This document shows, in pieces, positions 32,966 to 40,651 of a stretch of 64,000 nt of DNA (within the stretch, counting starts at the first letter, position 1; every line of letters begins with the position of its first letter). The position numbers and the translations under genes are program-made. Where the stretch lies: contig NZ_BONF01000039.1 in NCBI RefSeq assembly GCF_016862575.1, positions 62,001 to 126,000 on the forward strand, given 5' to 3'. Under the pieces are notes generated by a model. It made no database searches. It worked only from the letters and a program-made list of their open reading frames with translations, and was not told the origin of the DNA. This stretch comes from Catellatospora bangladeshensis (GTDB lineage: Bacteria > Actinomycetota > Actinomycetes > Mycobacteriales > Micromonosporaceae).

Positions 32966-34668
32966 GCGGCGTCGCAGCGGCCTGCCGCAACGGCTGGGAC
33001 CGCGTGTCCATGCTGCTGCCCGGACCGGCCGACTGGACGGCGATGCGCCGCCAGCCCCGCCGCGACCTGCTTGCCGGCCTGACCGTCGCCGTCGTCGCAC
33101 TGCCGCTCGCGCTCGGCTTCGGCGTCTCCTCCGGCCTGGGTGCCGCAGCCGGCCTGGCCACCGCGATCGTCGCCGGAGCCGCCGCCGCGCTGCTGGGCGG
33201 CTCCAACCTGCAGGTCTCCGGACCCACCGGCGCGATGACCGTCGTCCTGGTCCCCATCGTGCACCGGTTCGGGCCCGGCGGCGTGCTCACCGTCGGCCTG
33301 ATCGCCGGAGTCCTGCTGGTCGCCCTCGCCCTGGCCCGTGCGGGCAGGTACGTGCGCTACGTGCCCGCCCCCGTGGTCGAGGGCTTCACCGCCGGCATCG
33401 CCGCGGTGATCTTCCTGCAGCAGGTGCCCGCGGCGCTGGGCGTGGCGACCCCGGAGGGGGAGAAGGTCACGGTCGTGGCGTGGCACGCGATCACCGACTT
33501 CGCCGCGCATCCCCGATGGACCGCGCTGGGGCTGGCGCTCGGCGTGGCCGCGGTCATGCTGATCGGCGCCCGCTGGCGACCTGCGGTGCCGTTCTCCCTG
33601 CTGGCCGTCGCGACGGTCACCGTCGTCGCCGTGATCACGCACCTCGAGGTCGCCCGCATCGGTGCCCTGCCGGCGACACTGCCCGCCCCGTCGCTGGACT
33701 TCCTGAACCCGGCCGCCGTGCCGATGCTGCTCACCTCCGCGGTCGCGGTCGCCGCACTGGCCGCGCTGGAGAGCCTGCTGTCAGCCACCGTCGCCGACGG
33801 CATGACCGTCGGGCAGCGCCACGACCCCGACCGGGAACTGTTCGGCCAGGGCGTGGCCAACCTGGTCACACCGCTGTTCGGAGGCGTGCCCGCCACCGCC
33901 GCGATCGCCCGCACGGCCGTCAACGTCCGCACCGGGGCGGGTTCCCGGCTGGCCGCGCTGACCCACGCCCTGGTGCTCGCTGTGATCATGCTCGCCGCCG
34001 CACCGCTTGTCGCGCACATCCCCCTCGCGGCACTGGCCGGAGTGCTGCTGGCCACCGCCATCCGCATGGTCGAGGTCGGTTCGCTGCTCGCGCTGGCGCG
34101 CTCGACCCGCTCCGACGCGGTGCTGATGGTGCTGACCGCGGCCGCCACCCTGGTCCTGGACCTGATCGCGGCGGTCGGCATCGGGCTGGTCCTGGCGGCA
34201 TTCCTCGCGGTACGGAAGATCGCCCGCTCGGCGACGCTGGAGCAGGTGCCGCTGGACGTCGCCGATCACCATGCCGAGGAGGCGGCGCTGCTGGCCGAGC
34301 ACATCGTGGCATACCGGTTCGACGGGCCGCTGTTCTTCGCCGCCGCCCATCGGTTCCTGCTGGAACTGACCGAGGTCGCCGACGTGCGGGTGGTGATCCT
34401 CCGCATGTCGCGAGTCTCCGCGCTCGACGGCACCGGTGCCGTGGTCCTGCGCGACGCCATCGAACGACTGGAACACCGCGGCATCACCGTCTACCTCTCC
34501 GGCATGCGGCCCGAGCACGAACGAGCGCTGGCAGCGATCGGCGTGCCGCAGCGGCTGCGCTCGCAGGGCCGGATGTTCGACGACACCCCGGCCGCGATCA
34601 CCGCCGCCCGCACGCTGCTACACCAGGCCGGGGTGCTCGCCGCCGAGCCGGTCCTGAAGGCGGCGTGA
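32962..34668 (+). CDS. SulP-family anion transporter with STAS domain
   Basis: The 568-aa protein has 10-12 membrane helices in the SLC26/SulP fold, including DLLAGLTVAVVALPLALGFG at the start, the motif NLQVSGPTGAMT, GTGATAIARTAVN-like GGVPATAAIARTAVNVRTG, and a C-terminal STAS domain (about 450-550: RFDGPLFFAAAHRF, SRVSALDGTGAVVL). Members carry sulphate or bicarbonate. Linkage through a shared ArsR-type operator to a carbonic anhydrase makes bicarbonate the more likely substrate (inference). It is translationally coupled to ArsR by a 4-nt overlap. Confidence 0.9.
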   Translation: MSGVAAACRNGWDRVSMLLPGPADWTAMRRQPRRDLLAGLTVAVVALPLALGFGVSSGLGAAAGLATAIVAGAAAALLGGSNLQVSGPTGAMTVVLVPIVHRFGPGGVLTVGLIAGVLLVALALARAGRYVRYVPAPVVEGFTAGIAAVIFLQQVPAALGVATPEGEKVTVVAWHAITDFAAHPRWTALGLALGVAAVMLIGARWRPAVPFSLLAVATVTVVAVITHLEVARIGALPATLPAPSLDFLNPAAVPMLLTSAVAVAALAALESLLSATVADGMTVGQRHDPDRELFGQGVANLVTPLFGGVPATAAIARTAVNVRTGAGSRLAALTHALVLAVIMLAAAPLVAHIPLAALAGVLLATAIRMVEVGSLLALARSTRSDAVLMVLTAAATLVLDLIAAVGIGLVLAAFLAVRKIARSATLEQVPLDVADHHAEEAALLAEHIVAYRFDGPLFFAAAHRFLLELTEVADVRVVILRMSRVSALDGTGAVVLRDAIERLEHRGITVYLSGMRPEHERALAAIGVPQRLRSQGRMFDDTPAAITAARTLLHQAGVLAAEPVLKAA

Positions 34669-35774
34669 GGGCCCGTGCAGCCGCGCAGACTCGCCGCCTG
34701 GCACGCGTACCTGGTCATCGCCACCGAGCTGCTGCCCTCGGTGCGCGCCGCCGCCACCGCCACCTCCGAGCAGTTCGCGGCCCTGAGCGTGCACCTGGCG
34801 GCGGGGCGACGCTGGTGGGGTGGCGACAGGGAACGCATGTCGGCGATCCTTGCCCGCGCCGAGGCGATGCATGACCGGGGCGATCGCGCCGGGGCGGCGG
34901 TGCTGCTGCGGGTGCTCGCGGTGCGGCTGTTCGCGATCTCCAGCACCATGCCGACCGCCTCGTGCGACGGAGGCGAGCCCCAGTGACCTGCCGGAGCAGC
35001 ACCGTCGGCCTGCGCACCCGCGCCCGCAGGCGCCTGTGCCGAGACGTCCTGCGCCAGCGGGCTCACTAGGCCGAGGTCACCGTCGTAGCGGCGGTAGAGC
35101 AGGTTCCCGCGGCCGCTTTCGCGGTCGGTGTAGAAGATGAACGGCACCGCGGTCGCCGCGAGCCGGGCGGCGGCCTGCGCCGGGTCGAGGACACACGCAG
35201 GCTGAGAGCCGACCTGGATCGCCGCCGTCGGCAGGACCGGTGGACCGGCACCCTGCCGTATGACTCGCAGCTGCTCGGATTCGGTGCGGTAGACGATCGC
35301 GTCGTCGCCGGTGCCGGTTTCGGTGAACAGGTGCGCGTCGTAGTCCATGGCCGCCAGCCGCATCCCGGCCTCGGTGAGAGCCGCGGTCTGCAGCCGCACC
35401 GCCTTGAGCCGGGCGACGGCGCCTTCACCTGGCACGGCGAGTCGCCGGCGGAACGGCAGCGGCCACGCGACGGCGTCCACATTCGCGGCCACCCGGTGAA
35501 TCTGGCGCTCCAGGCGGTCCAGGGCTGCGCGTGCGGCGGCCTGCGGAGTGCGGGCGCAGATCTGGACACGTGCCGGCATGCCCCGAACCTGGAGGTTGAC
35601 CTGGATCAACGTCGGACCTTTCGCGCCGCCGACGGTGCTGACGCGTAACCGAACCGGCCCGGCGGCGCTGTTGTGCGCCGTGACGACCGCAATGACCACG
35701 TGACGGGCGAGGTCGACGAAGCCGGGATCGACCTCGCCACGGGTGCGCACGTCGACACGGACACCGCGGGTCAC
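34491..35774 (-). CDS. Dual HPF/S30EA-type ribosome-associated protein with run-on C-terminus
   Basis: The first 235 or so residues contain an N-terminal beta-alpha domain (VTRGVRVDVRTRGEVD onward) and two copies of the sigma-54 modulation/S30EA C-terminal domain: LAAMDYDAHLFTETGTGDDAIVYRTESEQLRVI and PFIFYTDRESGRGNLLYRRYDGDLGLV. This type protects or dimerises ribosomes in stationary phase. Beyond about 35060 the frame continues about 190 residues antisense to the small SulP-operon gene and the SulP 3' end, in sequence that looks non-coding. The original stop has probably been lost. GTG 35774 overlaps the DUF2795 stop by 4 nt, so it is the third gene of an operon read leftward. Confidence 0.72.
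   Translation of the reverse strand: MTRGVRVDVRTRGEVDPGFVDLARHVVIAVVTAHNSAAGPVRLRVSTVGGAKGPTLIQVNLQVRGMPARVQICARTPQAAARAALDRLERQIHRVAANVDAVAWPLPFRRRLAVPGEGAVARLKAVRLQTAALTEAGMRLAAMDYDAHLFTETGTGDDAIVYRTESEQLRVIRQGAGPPVLPTAAIQVGSQPACVLDPAQAAARLAATAVPFIFYTDRESGRGNLLYRRYDGDLGLVSPLAQDVSAQAPAGAGAQADGAAPAGHWGSPPSHEAVGMVLEIANSRTASTRSSTAAPARSPRSCIASARARIADMRSLSPPHQRRPAARCTLRAANCSEVAVAAARTEGSSSVAMTRYACQAASLRGCTGPHAAFRTGSAASTPAWCSSVRAAVIAAGVSSNIRPCERSRCGTPIAASARSCSGRMPER
34675..34986 (+). CDS. Small helical hypothetical protein after SulP
   Basis: GTG 34675 lies 6 bp after the SulP stop, so this 103-aa product belongs to the ArsR/SulP operon. It is predicted mostly helical (AWHAYLVIATELLPSVRAAA, ERMSAILARAEAMHDRGDRA, AAVLLRVLAVRLFAIS) with no recognised family. 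The opposite strand is open through the same stretch, as the extension of the hibernation-factor-like gene; the helical periodicity and operon spacing favour this strand as coding. Function unknown. Confidence 0.6.
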   Translation: MQPRRLAAWHAYLVIATELLPSVRAAATATSEQFAALSVHLAAGRRWWGGDRERMSAILARAEAMHDRGDRAGAAVLLRVLAVRLFAISSTMPTASCDGGEPQ

Positions 35775-35977
35775 TCGCCGATGGGGATGTGGGCCAGGTC
35801 GGTCCACAGGTCGCGCATGGCCGGGTAGGGGCGCTCCGGCAGAGTCCTGATCACCGCGATCACGTCCGGCCGGGCGTGGCTGCACGCGGCGAAGGCGAGC
35901 AGCTCGTCGCGGGTGGCCGGCCCGGTCGTGAAGGCGGCTTCGATGTGGTTGGCCAGCTCGATGCGAGTCACGGTCAC
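35771..35977 (-). CDS. DUF2795 small protein
   Basis: A 68-aa protein from GTG 35977, with AGGAGC 8 nt upstream. It has the DUF2795 pattern: helix IELANHIEAAF, then ACSHARPDVIAVIRTLPERPYPAMRDLWTDLAHIP with the conserved L...YPA..DL. DUF2795 proteins are small, cytoplasmic, of unknown role, and often encoded with stress or dormancy genes. It sits between a PEPCK N-terminal fragment and the hibernation-factor-like gene, with a 4-nt overlap to the latter. Confidence 0.78.
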   Translation of the reverse strand: MTVTRIELANHIEAAFTTGPATRDELLAFAACSHARPDVIAVIRTLPERPYPAMRDLWTDLAHIPIGE

Positions 35978-36092
35978 TGGTGTTGCTCCTGTCGGTTGTC
36001 GGGGGTGGCGTGGCCCGCCGCTCGGGGAAGGAGGAGGGGTGCGGCGGGCCACGCCACGATCATGGGGAGGTGCGGCTAGTGCAGCCCGGCCT

Positions 36093-36335
36093 TCAGGCTG
36101 TCCAGTTCCGCCCACTGCGAGCCCAGAACGAGTTCGGCTTGTGCTCGTCGGCCAGCCGTACCAGCGTGCCGGCGTCGACGAGCCGGCCCGTCAGTCGCTG
36201 CCATTCCTCGTCGGAGCCGTCGCACCACACGACCTCAGCCGGGGTGGTCAGTGCGGCCACCTCGCCGACCCAGGCCAGCAGCCGAGCATGGGCGGTCGGG
36301 GCAGGGGCCAGGCCGGGCGTCGTTGCCACAGTCAT
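36093..36335 (-). pseudogene. pckG: N-terminal fragment of GTP-dependent PEP carboxykinase
   Basis: The 80-aa product MTVATTPGLAPAPTAHARLL...EVVWCDGSDEEWQRL...KPNSFWARS is a clear match to the first 70 residues of actinobacterial GTP-type phosphoenolpyruvate carboxykinase. The full enzyme has about 600 residues and the nucleotide and metal sites come later. After FWARS only GRNWTA and a stop follow. It cannot be catalytic. The start codon is intact and an 18-bp perfect palindrome lies 54 bp upstream, shared with the divergent ArsR gene. Either it is a relic from duplication of pckG, or it is a retained micro-protein, as its frame is undamaged. It leads the operon that continues with DUF2795 and the hibernation-like gene. 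Confidence 0.8.
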
Positions 36336-36388
36336 CGATCACTTGCCTTTCAGTGCGAGGGCGGTACCGCGAAGCCACTCTCTTAGTA

Positions 36389-36406
36389 GTTGCTAACGTT
36401 AGCAAC
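36389..36406. promoter_or_regulatory. Perfect palindromic operator between PEPCK fragment and ArsR
   Basis: GTTGCTAACGTTAGCAAC is a perfect 18-bp palindrome, AT-richer than its surroundings, between divergent genes starting at 36335 and 36530. It is the expected binding site of the second ArsR protein, different in sequence from the CAATTGA-type operators of the first. Confidence 0.72.
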
Positions 36407-36529
36407 CTGCTAGGTCGTGTAGTCTCGGGTGGTGACGCGAACAGGTCACATGACGACCTGCCGAGCCGCCCAAGCGTGGACAACACGCCCGGGCGGGTAC
36501 GGTTTCCTGCAACGAAGGGGGGTGGACCG

Positions 36530-36871
36530 GTGACCAAGCCGCTGTACCAAGCCAAAGCAGAGTTCTTCAAGGCGCTCGCCCACCCCGCACGCATCCGAGT
36601 CCTGGAACTGCTGTCCTCAAGGGAGCACTCGGTCGGCGAGATGCTGCCCGAGGTCGGCCTGGAATCGGCGCACCTGTCCCAGCAACTGGCAGTCCTGCGC
36701 AAGATAAACCTGGTCGTCACCCGCAGGGAGGGCTCGACGGTGTACTACTCCCTGGTCAGCCCCGAGGTGGCCGAACTGCTCGCCGTCGCCCGGCGCATCC
36801 TCACCGAGGTTCTGGCCAACCAGGTCGAACTGCTCGACGATCTGCGTGCCGGGCAGACAGGCGCTCGATAG
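36530..36871 (+). CDS. ArsR-family transcriptional repressor (second copy)
   Basis: A 113-aa winged-helix repressor, VTKPLYQAKAEFFKALAHPA, with SAHLSQQLAVLRKINLVVTR as DNA-recognition region. It is paralogous to the ArsR at 32615 (same start, same LSQQLAVLR helix, same LDDLR-type end) and likewise lacks a metal-binding CxC. AAGGGGGG precedes GTG 36530 closely. It is transcribed away from the PEPCK-fragment/DUF2795/HPF-like operon, and the palindrome at 36389 lies between them, so it probably represses both directions. Confidence 0.88.
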   Translation: MTKPLYQAKAEFFKALAHPARIRVLELLSSREHSVGEMLPEVGLESAHLSQQLAVLRKINLVVTRREGSTVYYSLVSPEVAELLAVARRILTEVLANQVELLDDLRAGQTGAR

Positions 36872-37135
36872 ACGCGGCGGCACATGCGCTGCAGCCGCCC
36901 ACGAACTGGGCGGGTGTGTCAGGCGGGCTTCCCATCTCTCGTGTCCGCCTGACACGCCCGGCCCGTCACCGCGCCGCCGGCCGACGAGGCGCCGCCCGTC
37001 GGCCTGTCCACTGTGTCCGCAGCGGGCGGACATCGTGGCACCAGTGTGGATCCGGCGAGGGCGCGCAAGGTGATGGGCATCACCACCCGTGTAGGTTAGG
37101 CCGATTGCGGCGCGGCTATACCGGCACGGTTGTCG

Positions 37136-37450
37136 ATGAGTGGGGGTGTGGTGTTCCACGAGATGTTCTCGTTCGCGGAGTTGTTGCTGGCCTGCATGGT
37201 CGGCGCCGTCATCGGCGCGTGCGCGTTGGGCGGGCTGATGTCCTCGTGGCTTCGGGAGGTCCGCCAAACGCGCCGCCTGGCCTCCCGGCAACGGCGCCAG
37301 GCCCAGGAGCTGCTGCGCCTTGCCGAGCAGGCCCCTGGCGTGAACACCGATGCCTGGGACGCCCAGCTGCTGCGGCGGGTCGCCGCACCCGCCCGCACGG
37401 CGAAGGCCCGGGTGCCGATGAACTCGACCAGCCGCCACCGCGCGGCCTGA
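37136..37450 (+). CDS. Small single-pass membrane protein
   Basis: From ATG 37136 a 104-aa product begins MSGGVVFHEMFSFAELLLAC; the membrane helix spans about residues 10-34 (LLLACMVGAVIGACALGGLM) and a basic helical cytoplasmic part follows (SRQRRQAQELLRLAEQAPGV, a possible coiled coil). I do not recognise the family. An in-frame TTG at 37130 is an alternative start. It precedes the Ser/Thr kinase gene by about 75 bp on the same strand and could be its partner or substrate (inference). Confidence 0.6.
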   Translation: MSGGVVFHEMFSFAELLLACMVGAVIGACALGGLMSSWLREVRQTRRLASRQRRQAQELLRLAEQAPGVNTDAWDAQLLRRVAAPARTAKARVPMNSTSRHRAA

Positions 37451-37524
37451 AGCATGGCACGGAACCTCATGGTGGGGCAGGTCGGCCCGCGGCGCGATGA
37501 CGCCGCGGGCCGACCGGTACAGGC

Positions 37525-39192
37525 GTGCCCGTGACCAAGACGACCACGTCCGGTCACTGGCGGCCCGGCCGGCTGCTCGACGACCGCTACCGGCTGCTCG
37601 ACCCGGTCGGCACCGGTGGCAGCGCCAGCGTCTGGCGCGCCCGCGACGAACGCCTCGGCCGTATCGTCGCGGTCAAGCTCCTGGACCCGAGGCTGCTGAC
37701 CGACGAGCTGGCGCTGCGCCGGCTTCGCGACGAGGCCCAGGCGCTGGCGCGGCTGCGCCATCCGCACATCGCCGAGGTGTACGACTACGGCGTCACCGGA
37801 ACCCGCCGTCCCAACGCCGCCTACCTGGCCATGGAACTCGTCGACGGGCAGTCGCTCAACCAGATCCTCGGTGAACAGATCTACTTGGACTGGCCGGTCG
37901 CGGTGACGGTCGCCGCGCAGGTCGCCGCGGCGCTGGTCGCCGCGCACGCCCGCGGCATCGTCCACCGCGACCTCGCACCGAGCAACGTCCTGCTGGCAGC
38001 GGACGGCGCGAAAGTCATCGACTTCGGCATCTGCGCTCCGCAGGGAGCCGACGACCTCGACCCGGGCGGATATCTGGCCGGGACCCCCGCGTACCTGGCC
38101 CCGGAACGGCTCGACGACCCGCAGCCCCGGGTACGCCCGACCGCCGACGTCTACGCCCTCGGGGTGCTGCTGTACCGGATGCTGTCCGGTGACCTGCCCT
38201 GGGACGCCGAATCGGCCCTCGAGCTGCTGACCGCGGCACAGACCCGGCAGCCGCGGCCGCTGCCGCACGTTCCCGGGCTGCCCGCGCCCGTCGCCGAAAC
38301 GATCACCGCCTGCCTGCGCCGGGACCCGGCCGCCCGCCCCACCGCACCGGAACTGGCGGCCCTGCTCGGCGAGTACTCACGCCCCGAACTCCTGCCGCAC
38401 GTCATGCCGCCTGCCGCCGTGGGACAGGAAGTGCACACCGGCGCCGAAGCGCCCCTGCAGCCCTGGCAGCCGCCACGACGCCGGCCCCGGCGGCCCGCCC
38501 TGGCCGCAGGACTCCTCGGTGCCGGTGCCGTGGCAGCCGCCGCGGTCTGGGCCTGGAACTCCCCGGCGGCGCAGGCGCCGACAGCCCAGGCGGCAGCGCC
38601 GTCACCCACGGCCTCCACGACAACGGCCTGCGCCGTCGTCTACCAGCTGCACACCGACGACGGCACCCGGTTCACCGCGACCCTCACCATCGCCAACACC
38701 ACAGCGACGACACTGCCTGCCGGGCAGCTGCGCGTGCAGCTGCCCGGCACCCAGCAGATCGAACCCACCCACGGCTGGCGACAGCACGACCACACCGCCA
38801 CCGCCGCCATCGGCCCGCTGTCCGGCGCAGCCACTGTCAGGCTGCCGATTGCCGGCACGTACCGCGGCGCCAACCCTCTGCCGACGAGCTTCAGCCTCGA
38901 CAGCCACGGCTGCTCGGTGACCCTGCTCGGCCCCTCCGGCCAACCGGTCAGTCCGCCCGGATCCGGCCCCACGACCGACGCCGGTCCGGGCACACCCGGC
39001 CCCGGCACCGCACCGTCTGTCGGGCCGGATGCGCCCGGCACGCCGATGCCCACCATCGCACCTGCGCCGGAAACATCCCGCCCGGCCCCAGAGCAACCCG
39101 GCAAGCCCTCGGCCAAGCCGAGTCGACCGCCGCGGCCTTCCAACAGCCCGCCGCGAGCCAATGCCGCAGCCGAGCAGTCGGCCGGCCGCTAG
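37525..39192 (+). CDS. Ser/Thr protein kinase with CBM2-like extracellular domain
   Basis: The 555-aa protein has a Hanks-type kinase domain (about 22-290): glycine loop VGTGGSASVW, K51 in AVKLL, catalytic HRDLAPSN, DFG in VIDFGI, and TPAYLAPERL. A membrane helix (about 323-343) leads to an outer domain (about 370-475) with terminal cysteines (TACAVVYQL, SHGCSVTLL) and the NPLPTSFSL-type end of CBM2-like folds, and finally a Pro-rich tail. The kinase thus seems to have a sugar-binding-like sensor instead of PASTA repeats. The catalytic lobe looks complete. Start GTG 37525 or GTG 37531. It is probably monocistronic. Confidence 0.88.
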   Translation: MPVTKTTTSGHWRPGRLLDDRYRLLDPVGTGGSASVWRARDERLGRIVAVKLLDPRLLTDELALRRLRDEAQALARLRHPHIAEVYDYGVTGTRRPNAAYLAMELVDGQSLNQILGEQIYLDWPVAVTVAAQVAAALVAAHARGIVHRDLAPSNVLLAADGAKVIDFGICAPQGADDLDPGGYLAGTPAYLAPERLDDPQPRVRPTADVYALGVLLYRMLSGDLPWDAESALELLTAAQTRQPRPLPHVPGLPAPVAETITACLRRDPAARPTAPELAALLGEYSRPELLPHVMPPAAVGQEVHTGAEAPLQPWQPPRRRPRRPALAAGLLGAGAVAAAAVWAWNSPAAQAPTAQAAAPSPTASTTTACAVVYQLHTDDGTRFTATLTIANTTATTLPAGQLRVQLPGTQQIEPTHGWRQHDHTATAAIGPLSGAATVRLPIAGTYRGANPLPTSFSLDSHGCSVTLLGPSGQPVSPPGSGPTTDAGPGTPGPGTAPSVGPDAPGTPMPTIAPAPETSRPAPEQPGKPSAKPSRPPRPSNSPPRANAAAEQSAGR

Positions 39193-39245
39193 GTTCTGTC
39201 TCGCAGACCATCTCGCGCGGCCGCTGGACCACCGAAGTCCACCAC

Positions 39246-39854
39246 CTAGGCGGACACGGACTCCCACCGGAAGCCGTCGAGGTCGGCGAAGCCTCCGGCG
39301 TCGCTGCCGACGGCGATGCGGTGCGAGCCGGAGCCCTCGGGTGACACGCCGGAGTCCTTGGCGGCGAACTTGCGGCTGTAGAGGGCCAGCTTGATGGTCG
39401 AGGTGCCGAACTCGACGTACTTGCTGCCGAAGCTCTTGGTCACCGGCAGGCCGCGGTCGGCGTAGAACTGCCTGGTCGCCTTGACGTTGTCGACGCCGAG
39501 CAGCAGGACGACATCGTTGACCTGCCGCGTGGCGGGGGCGGAGTTCTTCTTCTCCGCCGACGCGAGCTTCCAGATGGTGCCGAACGGGTCCTGAAGGGTG
39601 CCACCGTAGCCCCAGAAGCTCTTGCTCGCCGGCTTGAGCGCCGTCGCACCGGCGGCCAGGGCCGTGCCGAAGAAGCTGTCCACGTCGCACGGCTGGGGCA
39701 CGACCAGCGAGATCGCGTAGCCGCGGAATCCGGCCGACGGTTCGTCGCCGGCCCGCACGCGGATGCGCTCGCCCAGCCCGAAGGCCGCGGTGTAGAACGA
39801 GCCGGCGGCGGCCGGGTCGGTGACTTCGAGGATGAGGTGGTCGATGGAGGTCAT
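39246..39854 (-). CDS. VOC (glyoxalase/bleomycin-resistance) family protein with two domains
   Basis: The 202-aa protein begins MTSIDHLILEVTDPAAAGSF, a VOC-fold half, with a second half from about residue 112 (NDVVLLLGVDNVKATRQFYA, YVEFGTSTIKLALY). VOC proteins bind metals or small molecules and include lyases, dioxygenases and resistance proteins. The first half has QDPFGTIWKLA, a typical domain end. AAGGAG lies 7 nt before ATG 39854. The exact substrate cannot be told. An 18-bp inverted repeat lies 32 bp upstream and may be an operator. Confidence 0.85.
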   Translation of the reverse strand: MTSIDHLILEVTDPAAAGSFYTAAFGLGERIRVRAGDEPSAGFRGYAISLVVPQPCDVDSFFGTALAAGATALKPASKSFWGYGGTLQDPFGTIWKLASAEKKNSAPATRQVNDVVLLLGVDNVKATRQFYADRGLPVTKSFGSKYVEFGTSTIKLALYSRKFAAKDSGVSPEGSGSHRIAVGSDAGGFADLDGFRWESVSA

Positions 39855-39885
39855 GGCGTGCTCCTTCGGGAGGCTGTCGTAGATC

Positions 39886-39903
39886 GCTGTGTCTGAACAC
39901 AGC
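39886..39903 (-). promoter_or_regulatory. Operator-like inverted repeat before the VOC gene
   Basis: GCTGTGTCTGAACACAGC is a perfect inverted repeat (7-bp arms, 4-bp centre) 32 bp upstream of ATG 39854, where it could overlap the -10 region or the transcription start. The regulator is unknown. Confidence 0.5.
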
Positions 39904-40097
39904 TTCACCTGCCGGGCCGCCCGCCCACATCCGTGGTGACCACGGAAGCCGCCACGGAGCCGGCGCACGGAGACGCACGCGGAGCCACGACCGGCGACAC
40001 AGGACCTGGCCCGGAACCTGTGACCAGGGGCCGGTTTGCTCGTGGGCCGCAGCGGGCAGACACGGGGTGACAACGACAACGCGCAAAGGAGAAGGAC

Positions 40098-40367
40098 ATG
40101 ACTGTCGCCGGCATCATCTCGGCCCTCATCGTGGGCCTGGTCATCGGCGCGCTCGGCCGGCTGGTCGTTCCTGGCCGCCAGGGTATGCCGATCTGGCTCA
40201 CCATCGTCGTCGGCATCGTCGCGGCGCTGATCGGCACCGCGCTCGCCCAGGCCGTGGGCGTGGCCGTCACCGACGGCATCGACTGGATCGAGCTGGTCTT
40301 CCAGGTCGGCCTTGCCGCGCTGGGTGTCGCGCTGCTCGGCGGCATCCGTGGCCGCAGCACCGTCTGA
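40098..40367 (+). CDS. GlsB/YeaQ/YmgE-family stress membrane protein
   Basis: An 89-aa protein with three membrane helices: AGIISALIVGLVIGALGRLV, PIWLTIVVGIVAALIGTALA and LVFQVGLAALGVALLGGI. The GR(L)V-P-G-RQGMP turn is typical of the transglycosylase-associated GlsB/YeaQ/YmgE family, linked with envelope stress. GGAGAAGGAC directly precedes ATG 40098. It is monocistronic and followed by an extremely stable hairpin. Confidence 0.9.
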   Translation: MTVAGIISALIVGLVIGALGRLVVPGRQGMPIWLTIVVGIVAALIGTALAQAVGVAVTDGIDWIELVFQVGLAALGVALLGGIRGRSTV

Positions 40368-40376
40368 TCATCGCAC

Positions 40377-40426
40377 GTGACGCTGGGGGCCGGGTACGTG
40401 GTTACGTACCCGGCCCCCAGCGTCAC
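40377..40426. terminator. Very long perfect terminator hairpin
   Basis: A perfect 23-bp stem (40377-40399 with 40404-40426, starting GTGACGCTGGGGGCC) with the 4-nt loop GGTT. It begins 10 bp after the glsB-like stop and is the longest perfect hairpin I saw in the window. Confidence 0.88.
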
Positions 40427-40492
40427 AGCGGCACGGAGTACCAAGCCGGCGGTCGACGAGGACATCGGCCGGTCCCGCCGGAACTCCTTTGT

Positions 40493-40508
40493 ATAACCGG
40501 ACGGTTAT
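40493..40508 (+). promoter_or_regulatory. TetR-type operator upstream of DUF5701 gene
   Basis: ATAACCGGACGGTTAT is a perfect inverted repeat (7-bp arms, 2-bp centre). It starts within the -10-like TTGTATAAC and lies about 145 bp upstream of ATG 40652. The intergenic stretch 40427-40651 has no other gene. Confidence 0.5.
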
Positions 40509-40651
40509 TGATCACTTGCAGATTCGCCGTTGCTCCGACGAGCGATCCCGCAGATGCTGGGACATGCAAGATCGTCTGCTTGAACAGCCGCCCTTGCGGG
40601 CCCGTTCTGCCGGCGAAACCGGTCATCACCGGCCGTATGAAGGAGAGACCG

